DNA of 43,457 nt from Sphingomonadaceae bacterium (GTDB lineage Bacteria > Pseudomonadota > Alphaproteobacteria > Sphingomonadales > Sphingomonadaceae): contig JAHEGQ010000002.1 of assembly GCA_024645025.1 (NCBI GenBank), positions 1 to 43,457 on the forward strand, read 5' to 3'. Numbering within the stretch: the first letter of the stretch is position 1; every line of letters begins with the position of its first letter. Shown in pieces: positions 9,090 to 20,591 of this stretch. Below the pieces are notes generated by a model. It worked only from the letters and a program-made list of their open reading frames with translations, was not told where the DNA came from and ran no database searches. Position numbers and translations under genes: made by a program.

Positions 9090-10316
9090 GTGCGCATGAA
9101 GCGCATGGCAACAGCTTTGCTGATTGCGATGGCAAGCCTTGTTGTCGGCGTGCGTTGGCTGGCGCAAGCCTATCCTGCGCTGAGCCCCACACTTGGCTAT
9201 GTGAAGGCCTTTGCCGAAGCGGCGATGGTTGGGGGGCTGGCCGATTGGTTTGCCGTTACCGCCCTGTTCCGCCGCCCGCTGGGTCTGCCTATCCCCCACA
9301 CCGCGATCATCCCCCAAAATAAAGATCGGATCGGCGACGCGCTTGCCGCCTTTTTGCGCGACAATTTCCTGACCCCGGCTGTTGTCGCCCGGCGGATGTA
9401 CGGGCTGGACATGGCAGGTGCGGCGGGGCGTTTTCTGGCCAACCCCACCGGAGGCGGCAATGGCCGGCTGCGCGACGGCGCGTCGCGGCTTTTGGCCGAT
9501 ATTTTGGAAGCGCTGGACGATCACCGGCTGGGCACCATGGCCAAGGCCGCTTTGGGGGATCGTCTGCGCCGGTTGGAGGGCGCGCCCTTACTGGGACAGC
9601 TCTTGGCCGCCGCCATGCGCGAAGGCCGTCACGTGCCCTTGCTCGATGGCCTGATCAACCGCGCCAGCCTGGTCATCGCGGCCAATGAAGACGTCATTCG
9701 CGATATGGTGCATGACCGGGCGGGCCGCCTGCTGCGCTGGACGGGGCTGGATGAAAATGTCGCCAATGCCGTGATATCGGGCCTCAATAAACTGGCGGCT
9801 GATATGGCGGATGACCCGGGCCACCCGCTGCGTCAAAAGGCAGACGACCTGCTGGCAGAGCTGGCCCATGACCTGCAGCATGATGCCGCCCTACAGGCGC
9901 GGATCAACGATTTGAAGGCCGAGATCATCGCCAACCCCGCGATGCAGAGTTGGATTGACGGCCTGTGGCAACAGGGCCGTGCCGCGCTCTTGAAGGCAGC
10001 GCGCGACCCAGACCGGGCGATGGCGGGACGCATGGGCGAAACGCTGCGTCAATTGGGGGAAACGGTCCAAAGCGATGCACGCCTGCGCGACACAATCAAT
10101 CGCTTTGCCCGCCGCGCAGCGGTCGGCGCAGCCGCCAGCTATGGCGATGGCATTGTTCGCCTTGTCTCGGATACGATCCGCAGCTGGGACGTGCAAAAAG
10201 TGACCGACCGGATCGAAGCGGCGGTGGGGCGCGATCTGCAATATATCCGGCTCAACGGCACGCTTGTCGGCGGGCTGGTCGGCCTTGCGCTGCACGCGGT
10301 GGATATGGGGTTTTAA
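9090..10316 (+). CDS. DUF445 (YjiN-like) membrane protein
   Basis: This is a member of the DUF445 family, proteins with an N-terminal membrane region and a long helical body; their function is unknown. Near the N-terminus it carries the family signature '[33 protein letters not shown]'. The C-terminus ends in a second hydrophobic stretch ('[17 protein letters not shown]'). The start is uncertain. The first canonical codon is the GTG at 9090, and an ATG at 9096 has GAGG eight bases upstream. The frame is also open to an ATA at 9021 preceded by a well-spaced GGAG. It follows the RND permease closely and its stop overlaps that of convergent murA. Confidence 0.88.
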   Translation: MRMKRMATALLIAMASLVVGVRWLAQAYPALSPTLGYVKAFAEAAMVGGLADWFAVTALFRRPLGLPIPHTAIIPQNKDRIGDALAAFLRDNFLTPAVVARRMYGLDMAGAAGRFLANPTGGGNGRLRDGASRLLADILEALDDHRLGTMAKAALGDRLRRLEGAPLLGQLLAAAMREGRHVPLLDGLINRASLVIAANEDVIRDMVHDRAGRLLRWTGLDENVANAVISGLNKLAADMADDPGHPLRQKADDLLAELAHDLQHDAALQARINDLKAEIIANPAMQSWIDGLWQQGRAALLKAARDPDRAMAGRMGETLRQLGETVQSDARLRDTINRFARRAAVGAAASYGDGIVRLVSDTIRSWDVQKVTDRIEAAVGRDLQYIRLNGTLVGGLVGLALHAVDMGF

Positions 10317-11596
10317 CCGTCGCTGGCCCGTTCGATATCGGCCCCAACGGCGGATAGCTTTTCTTCCAGCCGTTCATAGCCGCGATCGAGGTGGTAGACA
10401 CGGGCAACCTGCGTTTCGCCATCGGCGACAAGCCCCGCGATGATCAGGCTCATCGACGCGCGCAGGTCGGTTGCCATAACCGGCGCACCAACAAGGCGCT
10501 TCACGCCCTTCACAACGGCGGTGCGCCCCTTGACCTGAATGTCCGCGCCCATGCGCGCCAGTTCGGGCACGTGCATATAGCGGTTTTCGAAAATGGTTTC
10601 GGTCAGCACGCTGGCGCCATCCGCTTTCAACAGCATCGCCATGAACTGCGCCTGCATATCGGTGGCAAATCCAGGATAGGGCGCCGTCGACAGCGTCAGC
10701 GGCTTCAACTGTCCGTCCGAGGCGACGGTAATGCCGTTACGGTGTTCGGTCACCGATACGCCCGCTTCGCGCAGCGCGGCCAATGTCGCGTGCATATCGT
10801 CCGCACAGGCGCCATCGAGTTCCACTTCGCCACCCGCCAGACCGACAGCACAGGCATAGCTGCCCGCTTCGATCCGGTCGGGCATCACGGCATAGGTCGC
10901 GCCATGCAGGCGATCGACGCCTTCGACGATCAGCTTTTCAGTGCCAATTCCGTCAATATGCGCGCCCATCGCCACCAGCAGTCGGCACAGATCAACAATT
11001 TCAGGTTCACGCGCGGCGTTTTCGATGATGCAGGTGCCCTTGGCGCGCACCGCCGCCATCAGCGCGTTTTCCGTTGCGCCAACCGACACCACCGGAAAAA
11101 CGATTGTGCCGCCGGGCAAGCGGCCACCCTTGGCCCGCGCGGTGACATAGCCGGCGGTTGTTTCAATTTCGGCCCCAAAGGCCTCAAGCGCCTTCAAGTG
11201 CAGGTCGATCGGGCGGTTGCCAATGGCGCAGCCGCCGGGCAACGAAACCGTCGCCTCCCCAGCGCGCGCCAAAAGCGGCCCCAGCACAAGGATGGACGCG
11301 CGCATCTTTCGCACAATGTCATAGGGCGCCATGGTCGCAGTGACCTTGCCCGCCCGCAGCGTCATCACGCGGCCAAAATCTTCGGGCCGTGCACCTTCGA
11401 CCATCGTCGAGCAGCCAAGCTGGTTCAGCAAATGGCCAAAGCTGTCGACATCAGCCAGACGCGGCAAATTGCGCAGCGTCAGCGGCTCATCGGTCAGCAA
11501 CGCACAGGGCAAGAGCGTCAATGCCGAGTTCTTGGCGCCGGAAATCGGGATGCGGCCCTTCAGGCGATTGCCGCCGCGGATAAGAATTCTGTCCAT
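10313..11596 (-). CDS. murA: UDP-N-acetylglucosamine 1-carboxyvinyltransferase MurA
   Basis: MurA transfers enolpyruvate from phosphoenolpyruvate to UDP-GlcNAc, the first committed step of peptidoglycan synthesis in the cytoplasm. The N-terminus '[22 protein letters not shown]' is diagnostic. The active-site cysteine that fosfomycin alkylates is present (C123 in '[16 protein letters not shown]'), so no intrinsic fosfomycin-resistant Asp variant is seen. The late motif '[17 protein letters not shown]' also matches. The 427-residue length is normal. It converges on the DUF445 gene with overlapping stop codons, and the GNAT gene lies 44 bp upstream on the same strand. Confidence 0.97.
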   Translation of the reverse strand: MDRILIRGGNRLKGRIPISGAKNSALTLLPCALLTDEPLTLRNLPRLADVDSFGHLLNQLGCSTMVEGARPEDFGRVMTLRAGKVTATMAPYDIVRKMRASILVLGPLLARAGEATVSLPGGCAIGNRPIDLHLKALEAFGAEIETTAGYVTARAKGGRLPGGTIVFPVVSVGATENALMAAVRAKGTCIIENAAREPEIVDLCRLLVAMGAHIDGIGTEKLIVEGVDRLHGATYAVMPDRIEAGSYACAVGLAGGEVELDGACADDMHATLAALREAGVSVTEHRNGITVASDGQLKPLTLSTAPYPGFATDMQAQFMAMLLKADGASVLTETIFENRYMHVPELARMGADIQVKGRTAVVKGVKRLVGAPVMATDLRASMSLIIAGLVADGETQVARVYHLDRGYERLEEKLSAVGADIERASDG

Positions 11597-11640
11597 TTAT
11601 CGGCTTCTAACGTGCGCAACCCGAAGGGCAAGCCCAGCAC

Positions 11641-12168
11641 TTACGCCCGGGGTAATGGACGTTGATAGACGACGACTGTGCCCAAGGCCCCATCGCTGTG
11701 CGCAAAGGCCTCAAAACCCAGCTTTGCCGCGACCCGGTGCGAGGCGACATTGCCCGGATCGATGATGCAGCGGATTTCTGCACCCAGCGTCGCATCTGCC
11801 CAATGCAGAACGGCCGACATCGCTTCGGTCGCCAGGCCCTGCCCCCAAGCTGCCGGCACAAAGGCCCAACCGGCTTCGGGGTAGCCCTCCAGTTCCGGGA
11901 TCCCGCGTTCGAAAGCCGCCAGCCCGCCATTGCCCAGAAATCGCCCATCGGTGCGATCCAGAAAGGCCCAATAGCCATAGCCCAAAAGCGGCCACAGCCC
12001 GGCTGCCTGCGTAAACTTCGTCCAGCTTTCCTGCCGGGAGCGCGGCTTGCCGCCAATAAAGGCGGTCAATTGCGGGTCCGCCCAAGCCGCAGCATAGGCA
12101 TCCCAATGCGCGAGCGAGAGCGGGGCCAGAATAAGGCGGTCGGTTGAAATCTGCGGCGCGACAGTCAT
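11641..12168 (-). CDS. GNAT-family N-acetyltransferase (RimJ/RimL-like)
   Basis: This is a 175-residue single-domain acetyltransferase. It starts with 'ISTDRLILAPLSLAHWDAY', the RimJ/RimL-like N-terminus. The acetyl-CoA binding loop appears as 'AAWGQGLATEAMSAVL' (Q/R-x-x-G-x-A/G pattern), followed by 'DPGNVASHRVAAKLGF', the asparagine-containing C-terminal motif of the family. The substrate is unknown; it could be a protein N-terminus or a small amine. It lies 17 bp after the PF10118 gene on the same strand and may share its transcript, continuing toward murA. Confidence 0.88.
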   Translation of the reverse strand: MTVAPQISTDRLILAPLSLAHWDAYAAAWADPQLTAFIGGKPRSRQESWTKFTQAAGLWPLLGYGYWAFLDRTDGRFLGNGGLAAFERGIPELEGYPEAGWAFVPAAWGQGLATEAMSAVLHWADATLGAEIRCIIDPGNVASHRVAAKLGFEAFAHSDGALGTVVVYQRPLPRA

Positions 12169-12185
12169 GCGCGCCTGATAGCCGA

Positions 12186-13049
12186 TCAGGCCGCCGCCGT
12201 CATCGGGGAACGCGCGGCTTCATAAGCGCTGTCAAACGTGCCGATGAGATGACGATCATCCTCGTTCCATGGATGGAAGCCCGGCAGAAAATAGGTGAGC
12301 CATGGCAAGAAGAGCTTGCGCAGCGTTCCCGGCCGTCCCAGCAAGAACCAGATCAGCCCGCGATGTGCCTGCCAGCCGGTAATGCCATCCTGCGCCAGCA
12401 AATGGAGCATCCCTTCATAGCGGTTCTTCCAGAAGTTAATCGACACCAATAGCATCGAGGTGGACTTCATCCGCCACCGCTTCCAGCGGCTCCAGTCGCG
12501 GGTGGCGTGCAACCAGGTGTCATAGGCCACACCCTTATGCTCAATTTCCTCAATCGCGTGCCATTTCCACATCTCGGCCTGTTCAGGGTCGGCATTGGCG
12601 AAGGTCTGCGGGTCTTCCAGAAACTGCTTGGCCATGATCGCAGTGTAATGTTCCAGCGCCATGGTCACGCACAGATTGACGATCTGCGGCCGTGTTTTGA
12701 TGAAGTCCATCACATGGTTGATCTGGTCGTTCAGAAAGCGGATGTCATAGCCCGCTTCTTCGACGCGGCTGTTAAAAGCGACATGCTCACGCGTGTGCAT
12801 GACTTCTTGACTTACAAAGGCCCGAATCTCCTGCTCCAGCTTGGGCGATACACCCTCCCGGAAGGCCTTGACCGCTTCGATGAACATCGCCTCGCCTTTG
12901 GGGAAGGTGACGGACAGAGCGTTGTAGAAAGCCGTTGCAAAAGGATCTCCGCCAGCCCACCAACGGCGCTGCGCCGTATTCCGGCCAAAGCGCCGATCGC
13001 GGGGCGTGATGGTCAGGTCTGCGGGGGTCTTGATGGCGGTAGCGGTCAT
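12186..13049 (-). CDS. PF10118-type predicted metal-dependent hydrolase
   Basis: This 287-residue protein belongs to the 'predicted metal-dependent hydrolase' family (PF10118). It has no signal peptide and is mostly helical. Conserved acidic and histidine pairs are visible in helices: 'FVSQEVMHTREHVAFN' (about residues 83-98), 'MALEHYTAIMAK' and 'WKWHAIEEIEHKGVAYD'. The ExxH spacing suggests a di-iron, ferritin-like centre, which is inference. The start is the ATG at 13049. It is divergent from the TetR regulator, with 44 bp between them, which strongly suggests that the regulator controls it. The reaction is unknown. Confidence 0.85.
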   Translation of the reverse strand: MTATAIKTPADLTITPRDRRFGRNTAQRRWWAGGDPFATAFYNALSVTFPKGEAMFIEAVKAFREGVSPKLEQEIRAFVSQEVMHTREHVAFNSRVEEAGYDIRFLNDQINHVMDFIKTRPQIVNLCVTMALEHYTAIMAKQFLEDPQTFANADPEQAEMWKWHAIEEIEHKGVAYDTWLHATRDWSRWKRWRMKSTSMLLVSINFWKNRYEGMLHLLAQDGITGWQAHRGLIWFLLGRPGTLRKLFLPWLTYFLPGFHPWNEDDRHLIGTFDSAYEAARSPMTAAA

Positions 13050-13071
13050 GCGCGAATCTCCTCAAGCGGCG

Positions 13072-13100
13072 GAATTAGGGGTTACTTACAGCAATGTCAA
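13072..13100 (-). promoter_or_regulatory. Candidate promoter / TetR target between divergent genes
   Basis: On the minus strand TTGACA is followed after 17 bp by TAATTC, a good -35 with a poor -10. The -35 overlaps the start codon of the TetR gene. The spacer holds TGTAAGTAAC, which might be part of an operator. Evidence is by inspection only. Confidence 0.3.
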
Positions 13101-13693
13101 TAGAACGCAGACGCCTCTCTCCCGAAGAAAGCCGCGCCGCCGCGCTAGAGGCGGCCAGTGCAATCTTGATGGAATCCGGCCCTCAGGCCGTGACGTTAAA
13201 GGCGGTTGCGGCGCGCATGGGGCGCACCCATGCCAATTTGCTGCACCATTTTGGCTCTGCCGCCGGACTGCAAATGGCGTTGGCGGCGCATCTGGCCGGG
13301 ACAGTTTGCGATTCGATTGCCGAAATCCTTCTGGAAAATGATAGCGCCGCGCCAGACCCCGCCCGGGTCGTCAACATGGTGTTCGATGCCTTTGACAAGC
13401 AGGGCGCCGGACAATTGGCGACCTGGATGATCCTGTCCGGCAATGAAAATGCCATGAACCCCGTGGTCGATGCGATCCACGAACTGGTTGACGAAATCGG
13501 CCAAGGCCAGCCCGATAAATCCATGCAGGAAGACACGCTGACGCTTGTTCTTCTGGCAATGGGCGATGCGCTGCTGGGCGAGCCGCTGGCCCGATCGCTG
13601 GGCCTCCCGCGCGATGCGGCGCGTGAGATTGCGGCGCGACTGATGATGGCATCACCACGCCTGTCGGGACGGATACCCGCTGAGGGGGAATAA
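13094..13693 (+). CDS. TetR/AcrR-family transcriptional regulator
   Basis: This 199-residue DNA-binding repressor-type protein has its helix-turn-helix at about residues 15-60 ('AASAILMESGPQAVTLKAVAARMGRTHANLLHHFGSAAGL'). The rest is the helical ligand-binding and dimerisation domain. TetR proteins usually repress themselves and a divergent neighbour. Here the neighbour is the PF10118 hydrolase gene across 44 bp, so that gene is the likely target. The ATG at 13094 fits the domain boundary. The ligand is unknown. It is followed 66 bp later by obgE, which is probably transcribed separately. Confidence 0.9.
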   Translation: MSIERRRLSPEESRAAALEAASAILMESGPQAVTLKAVAARMGRTHANLLHHFGSAAGLQMALAAHLAGTVCDSIAEILLENDSAAPDPARVVNMVFDAFDKQGAGQLATWMILSGNENAMNPVVDAIHELVDEIGQGQPDKSMQEDTLTLVLLAMGDALLGEPLARSLGLPRDAAREIAARLMMASPRLSGRIPAEGE

Positions 13694-15908
<2,215 letters not shown>

Positions 15909-15909
<1 letters not shown>

Positions 15910-16820
15910 TGGCCAAGACCCTCGCCATCACGGGTGCGACGGGTTTTGTAGGCAGCACGCTGCGCCGTCTGGCCGTGGCGCAAGGCTTTGACGTGCGCGC
16001 CCTGACGCGGCGACCCCAGCCGGATACGCCCGGACTGACATGGGTGGCCGGCGCGCTGGACAATCCCGAAAGCCTGTCCGCCTTGGTGGCAGGTGCGGAT
16101 GCCGTCCTACATGTCGCAGGCGTTGTGAACGCGCCCGACCGGGCGGGCTTTGTGCGCGGCAATGTGGCCGGTACCCAAGCGATGGTGAACGCCGCAAAGG
16201 CCGCGGGCATCCCCCGCTTTATCCATGTGTCGTCGCTGGCCGCGCGCGCGCCTGACCTGTCGATCTATGGCTGGTCCAAAGCCGAGGCCGAAACGCGGGT
16301 GGCCGAGAGTGGCCTTGATTGGGTGATGGTTCGCCCCCCTTGGGTCTATGGCCCGGGCGACATGGACACGCTGGAAATGTTCCGCATGGCCAAATCAGGC
16401 TTTGTCCTTATTCCCCCCGAAGGCGCGGTCTCGCTGATCCATGCTGCCGATTTGTCGCGGTTGCTGCTGGCGCTTACCGCCCCCGGCACAGTCAAAGGCG
16501 CTATCCTTGAAGTCGATGACAACGCGCCCGGCGGCTGGACCAACCGCCGCGTTGCAAAGGCGATTGCCCAAGCGGTTGGACGGCGGGCGCTGGTGCTGTC
16601 CACGCCGCGCCCTGTGCTGCGCTTGGGCGCAAAGCTTGACCGCCTGTTTCGCGGGGATAGCGCCAAATTGACGGCGGATCGGGTCAGCTATTTCTGCCAC
16701 CCGGATTGGCGGATTGACCCGGCCAAGCGGCCCGACCCAGCCATTTGGACCCCCGAGGTGGAGACGCTTGCCGGGTTACGGGCAACCGCCCAAAGCTATC
16801 GCGCCGCCGGGTTGCTGTAG
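15909..16820 (+). CDS. NAD(P)-dependent epimerase/dehydratase-like SDR protein
   Basis: This 303-residue protein has an extended short-chain dehydrogenase fold. The nucleotide-binding motif TGATGFVGS is at about residues 7-15. The catalytic-type YxxxK is present in 'IYGWSKAEAE', and 'VMVRPPWVYGPGD' matches the family. Such proteins act on nucleotide sugars, ubiquinone or lipid intermediates, but the substrate cannot be read here. Its ATG overlaps the proB stop (TGATG), so it is co-translated with obgE-proB. It is convergent with the UbiH-type gene, with 33 bp between. Confidence 0.88.
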
Positions 16821-16853
16821 ACGCGACCCGGTCCCCGCTGGCGGCAGAACGCG

Positions 16854-18062
16854 TTAGACCGTTACCCCTGTCAGCATCACGGGAAGCGCCCCGCTTTCGC
16901 CGCGGGCTTCAGACATGAACAGGTCTTTCAACGGCTTGGCACGTTGCACCGCACCCAGCCCCAAGCGCCGCACCGCCCGGGCCACCCGGCCCTTGATGCC
17001 GAACAGCCGGACCAGCGTATCACAGGCAAGCGTCACCGCCATCACATCGGCGCTGCGCCACCGCTGATAGCGCGCAAGCAACTGGGCATCGCCCAGATCC
17101 AAGCCCAAGCGCGCGCCTTCCACCAACACTTCCGTCAGCGCCGCGACATCGCGCAAGCCGAGGTTGAAGCCTTGCCCTGCAATTGGGTGAATGCCGTGCC
17201 CGGCATCGCCGACCAGCGCCAGCCGGTGGTCCGTCATCTTGGCTGTGTGCCGGAATTGAAGCGGATAGACGGCACGCGGCGCAACCAAGCGCATATCCCC
17301 CAACAAGCCGCCCGTTGCCCGATCCACTTCAGCCAGAAAGGCGCGCTCGCCCAGCTTGGCCATGGCCTTGGCGTCCGCCTCTGGCAGCGACCAGACCAGG
17401 GCAGAACGCGTCCCCGGGTTCATCGGCAGCAGCGCCACCGGGCCACCGGGATAGAAAATTTGGTGCGCCGTCCCGCCATGCGGCAGGCTATGGTCCATCG
17501 CGGTGACGATGCTCATCGACGCATAATCCCAGGCGGCAACCGGAATACCGGCAGCGGCGCGGGTTGTTGAATGGCGGCCTTCGCACACCAGCACCAAGGG
17601 TGCCGACAGCACTTCGCCGTCGTCAAGCTGTGCTGTCACGCCATTTGGCCCCCGATCAAGCGTCACCGCCTGATGGCCATAGCGCCGCGTGACATGGGGG
17701 GCTTGCTGGATCAGCAGCCATAGCGCGCGGCGCAGCACCCGGTTTTCCAGCATCAGACCAAGGGCGTCATCGTCGTCGTCAGACTGAAAATCCAGCGGGG
17801 CGCCCGCCGCACCATCGCGCACCTCAATCCGGGCAATCGGGCACGCCTGCCCACGCATCAAAGGGCCAAGGCCCAACGCATCGAACAGTTTCCAGCTGCT
17901 GGATGAAATCGCTGTCACCCGCCCGTCAAAGTCGGTGGTCAGCGTGGTTTCGGGATCGACCGGATCCACGACAACCGACCGCAAGCCATGCCGGTCCAGC
18001 GCCAGCGCCATGGTCTGGCCGATCAGGCCGCCACCCAAGATAAGGACGTCATGCTTAGTCAT
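16854..18062 (-). CDS. UbiH/Coq6-family FAD-dependent monooxygenase
   Basis: This is a flavoprotein hydroxylase of the ubiquinone-biosynthesis type, expected to hydroxylate the benzoquinone ring. The FAD Rossmann motif 'VLILGGGLIGQTMALAL' starts at residue 6. The FAD-binding 'GDAGHGIHPIAGQGFNLGLRDVAAL' is the UbiH/UbiF hallmark and 'TDFDGRVTAISSSSW' is the N-terminal family motif. I chose the ATG at 18062 because TAAGG lies eight bases upstream; the ORF track start at 18098 adds 12 residues. The product is 402 residues. UbiH, UbiF and UbiI cannot be told apart by eye, so no symbol is given. Confidence 0.88.
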   Translation of the reverse strand: MTKHDVLILGGGLIGQTMALALDRHGLRSVVVDPVDPETTLTTDFDGRVTAISSSSWKLFDALGLGPLMRGQACPIARIEVRDGAAGAPLDFQSDDDDDALGLMLENRVLRRALWLLIQQAPHVTRRYGHQAVTLDRGPNGVTAQLDDGEVLSAPLVLVCEGRHSTTRAAAGIPVAAWDYASMSIVTAMDHSLPHGGTAHQIFYPGGPVALLPMNPGTRSALVWSLPEADAKAMAKLGERAFLAEVDRATGGLLGDMRLVAPRAVYPLQFRHTAKMTDHRLALVGDAGHGIHPIAGQGFNLGLRDVAALTEVLVEGARLGLDLGDAQLLARYQRWRSADVMAVTLACDTLVRLFGIKGRVARAVRRLGLGAVQRAKPLKDLFMSEARGESGALPVMLTGVTV

Positions 18063-18218
18063 GCCCATCGCCTTACGGCGGCCCCTTGTCTGAAACAAGT
18101 TGCCTCAAACACGCCGAACCGGCTCTACCCTTAACGGCCTCAACCCTTGACGGAGACTCCGGGCCTAGCGCATGAGGGCCGACAGATATTTGCGCAGGCC
18201 AGTCAAAGGAGGCGCGGC

Positions 18219-20549
18219 ATGGCATCCCGAGCGCCCAACTGGCGTGACTCGATCAAGAAAGGCGCGGTTCGCAGCGGGTCCATTCTGGGTGCGCTGACGC
18301 TTGTCACCTCTGCTGTCCTGCTAACGCTGGCGCTCCTGTCCTACCACCCCAGCGACCCCTCGCTAAACACCGCTGCGGGCGGACCTGCGGCCAATCTTCT
18401 GGCAGAGCCGGGGGCATGGGTTGCCGATCTTTTACTCTTCACCCTTGGCCCGGCGACTGGGCTCTTTGTGCCGCAACTGCTGATCCACGCCCGGCGGCTG
18501 TGGCGGAAAAACCCCATCACGGGTTGGCAGGGGCGACTATTGGGCACATTGGCCGCGATCATCCTGATCGACATCGCGCTCAATCAATTCAACCCGCATA
18601 CCATCGAGACGCTACCTGCCACGATTGGCGGCGCGATTGGCATGACCAGCGCCAAGACAATTGACTGGCTAATCAGCCTTGCCCCCCCAGCCCCTTGGAT
18701 TGGTATGGCCCGCTATGCCGCAGCCATCTTCATCATCCTTGCAGCGATGCTGATTTGGTATTTCAGCCTAGGGCTGACGCCAGAGGAACGGGATTGGTTG
18801 CTGCGGCGCAAGAACCGGGCGGCTCCGCGCGGCCTGCCCCCCACCAAAGTGCCTTTCGATGATGCACTAGACGCCGCATTCGACGCCGAAGAAGGCGCAC
18901 AGGCACTCCCCCCGCCCGAACCGCGGACGCCCATTATCGCAGAGCCAAAGCCAAAGCCCGTCATCGCGGACAAACCGGCACCTGCCCCGCGCAAATCTGC
19001 CAAGACCAAGGACCAACCGACTTTGCCCTTGGGCGACAGCTATGCGCTGCCGCCGCTTGACCTGCTGCAGGCGGCGCCCCCGTCCTCTGGCGAGAGCCTC
19101 GACAAGGCCGCGCTGGAACGCAATGCCCGGTTGCTGGAAACGGTGCTGGATGACTTCCATGTGAAGGGCCAGATTGTTGAAGTCCGCCCCGGGCCGGTTG
19201 TGACGATGTACGAACTGGAACCGGCATCGGGCATCAAGGCGAGCCGCGTGATCCAGCTGGCCGACGATATCGCGCGCAATATGTCTGCCCTGTCCGCGCG
19301 TGTTGCAACCATTCCGGGCCGGACCGTGATTGGCATCGAACTGCCGAACCAGAAGCGGGAAAGCGTTGTCCTGCACGAACTGATCGCCAGCGAAAGCTTT
19401 GGCGAACAAGCGGGGCAATTGCCGATTGTGCTGGGCAAAAACATCGCGGGCGACCCGGTGATTGCCGACCTCGCGCCGATGCCGCATTTGCTGGTCGCCG
19501 GGACGACGGGATCGGGTAAGTCCGTCGGGCTGAATGCCATGATCGTGTCGCTGCTCTATCGGCTGACGCCCGATCAGTGTCGGATGATCATGATCGATCC
19601 CAAGATGCTGGAACTGAGCATCTATGACGATATTCCGCACCTCTTGTCCCCCGTCGTGACAGAGCCTGCCAAGGCGATCCGTGCCTTGAAATGGGCGGTG
19701 GAGCAGATGGAAGACCGCTATCGCATGATGGCCTCTATCGGTGTGCGCAGCCTGTCGAGCTACAATGAAAAGGTTCGGACAGCCCAAGCCAAGGGGGCCT
19801 CGCTGGGGCGGCGCGTGCAGACCGGTTATGATGCAGTCACCGGTCAGCCAATCTACGAAGAAGAAAAGCTGGATTATCAGCCGCTGCCTCAAATTGTCGT
19901 CATCGTCGACGAATTGGCCGACCTGATGATGACCGCGGGCAAGGAAGTGGAATTTCTGATCCAGCGTCTCGCGCAAAAGGCGCGGGCTGCTGGCATCCAC
20001 CTGATCATGGCAACGCAGCGCCCCTCGGTTGACGTCATCACCGGCGTCATCAAGGCCAATTTGCCGACCCGGATCAGCTTTGCCGTCACCTCGAAAATCG
20101 ACAGCCGAACCATCTTGGGCGAACAAGGGGCGGAGCAACTGCTGGGCAAGGGCGATATGCTCTATATGCCCGGCGGAAAGCAGATCGCCCGCGTCCACGG
20201 CCCCTTTGTATCGGATGAGGAGGTCCGCGCCGTGGCCGACCATTGGCGCGGGCAAGGAAAGCCGGATTATATTCAGGCTGTCACCGAAGAGCCCGAAGAG
20301 GGCAGTTGGGATATGGATGGCGCGCCATCGGGCGAAGACTCGGCAGAAGACCAGATTTACCGCCGCGCGCTTCAGGTCGTGGCCGAAAGCCAAAAAGCCT
20401 CTACCAGCTATATCCAGCGTCAGTTGCGGATCGGCTATAACTCGGCAGCACGGTTGATCGAGCGGATGGAAAATGAAGGCAAGGTCAGCCGGCCCGACCA
20501 TGTAGGCCGACGTGAGGTGCTGATCGACCCGGACGGCCACGCGATCTGA
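18219..20549 (+). CDS. ftsK: DNA translocase FtsK
   Basis: FtsK anchors at the division septum and pumps DNA to resolve chromosome termini during cell division. About four membrane helices lie in the first 190 residues, followed by a proline-rich linker and the motor. Walker A is GTTGSGKS at about residue 428 and Walker B is in 'VVIVDELADLMM'. The DNA-reading gamma winged helix is at about 708-770 ('DQIYRRALQVVAESQKAS'). The start was moved from the track TTG (18147) to the ATG at 18219, because AAAGGAGG sits six bases upstream. At 776 residues it is a short-linker FtsK, typical of alphaproteobacteria. Confidence 0.96.
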   Translation: MASRAPNWRDSIKKGAVRSGSILGALTLVTSAVLLTLALLSYHPSDPSLNTAAGGPAANLLAEPGAWVADLLLFTLGPATGLFVPQLLIHARRLWRKNPITGWQGRLLGTLAAIILIDIALNQFNPHTIETLPATIGGAIGMTSAKTIDWLISLAPPAPWIGMARYAAAIFIILAAMLIWYFSLGLTPEERDWLLRRKNRAAPRGLPPTKVPFDDALDAAFDAEEGAQALPPPEPRTPIIAEPKPKPVIADKPAPAPRKSAKTKDQPTLPLGDSYALPPLDLLQAAPPSSGESLDKAALERNARLLETVLDDFHVKGQIVEVRPGPVVTMYELEPASGIKASRVIQLADDIARNMSALSARVATIPGRTVIGIELPNQKRESVVLHELIASESFGEQAGQLPIVLGKNIAGDPVIADLAPMPHLLVAGTTGSGKSVGLNAMIVSLLYRLTPDQCRMIMIDPKMLELSIYDDIPHLLSPVVTEPAKAIRALKWAVEQMEDRYRMMASIGVRSLSSYNEKVRTAQAKGASLGRRVQTGYDAVTGQPIYEEEKLDYQPLPQIVVIVDELADLMMTAGKEVEFLIQRLAQKARAAGIHLIMATQRPSVDVITGVIKANLPTRISFAVTSKIDSRTILGEQGAEQLLGKGDMLYMPGGKQIARVHGPFVSDEEVRAVADHWRGQGKPDYIQAVTEEPEEGSWDMDGAPSGEDSAEDQIYRRALQVVAESQKASTSYIQRQLRIGYNSAARLIERMENEGKVSRPDHVGRREVLIDPDGHAI

Positions 20550-20591
20550 CAATTCAGTCAAGGTTCAAGCCGCGGCCCCCATAGCGCGACG

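Noticed and set aside
10391-11665. 424-residue ORF antisense to murA
   Set aside because: It is a shadow of murA with an unnatural His/Arg/Gln-rich composition and no domain.
18867-20561. 564-residue ORF antisense to ftsK
   Set aside because: The opposite strand encodes a complete FtsK with Walker motifs and the gamma domain. The antisense frame has no recognisable domain and is His/Arg/Gln-rich, which is typical of shadow frames in GC-rich DNA.
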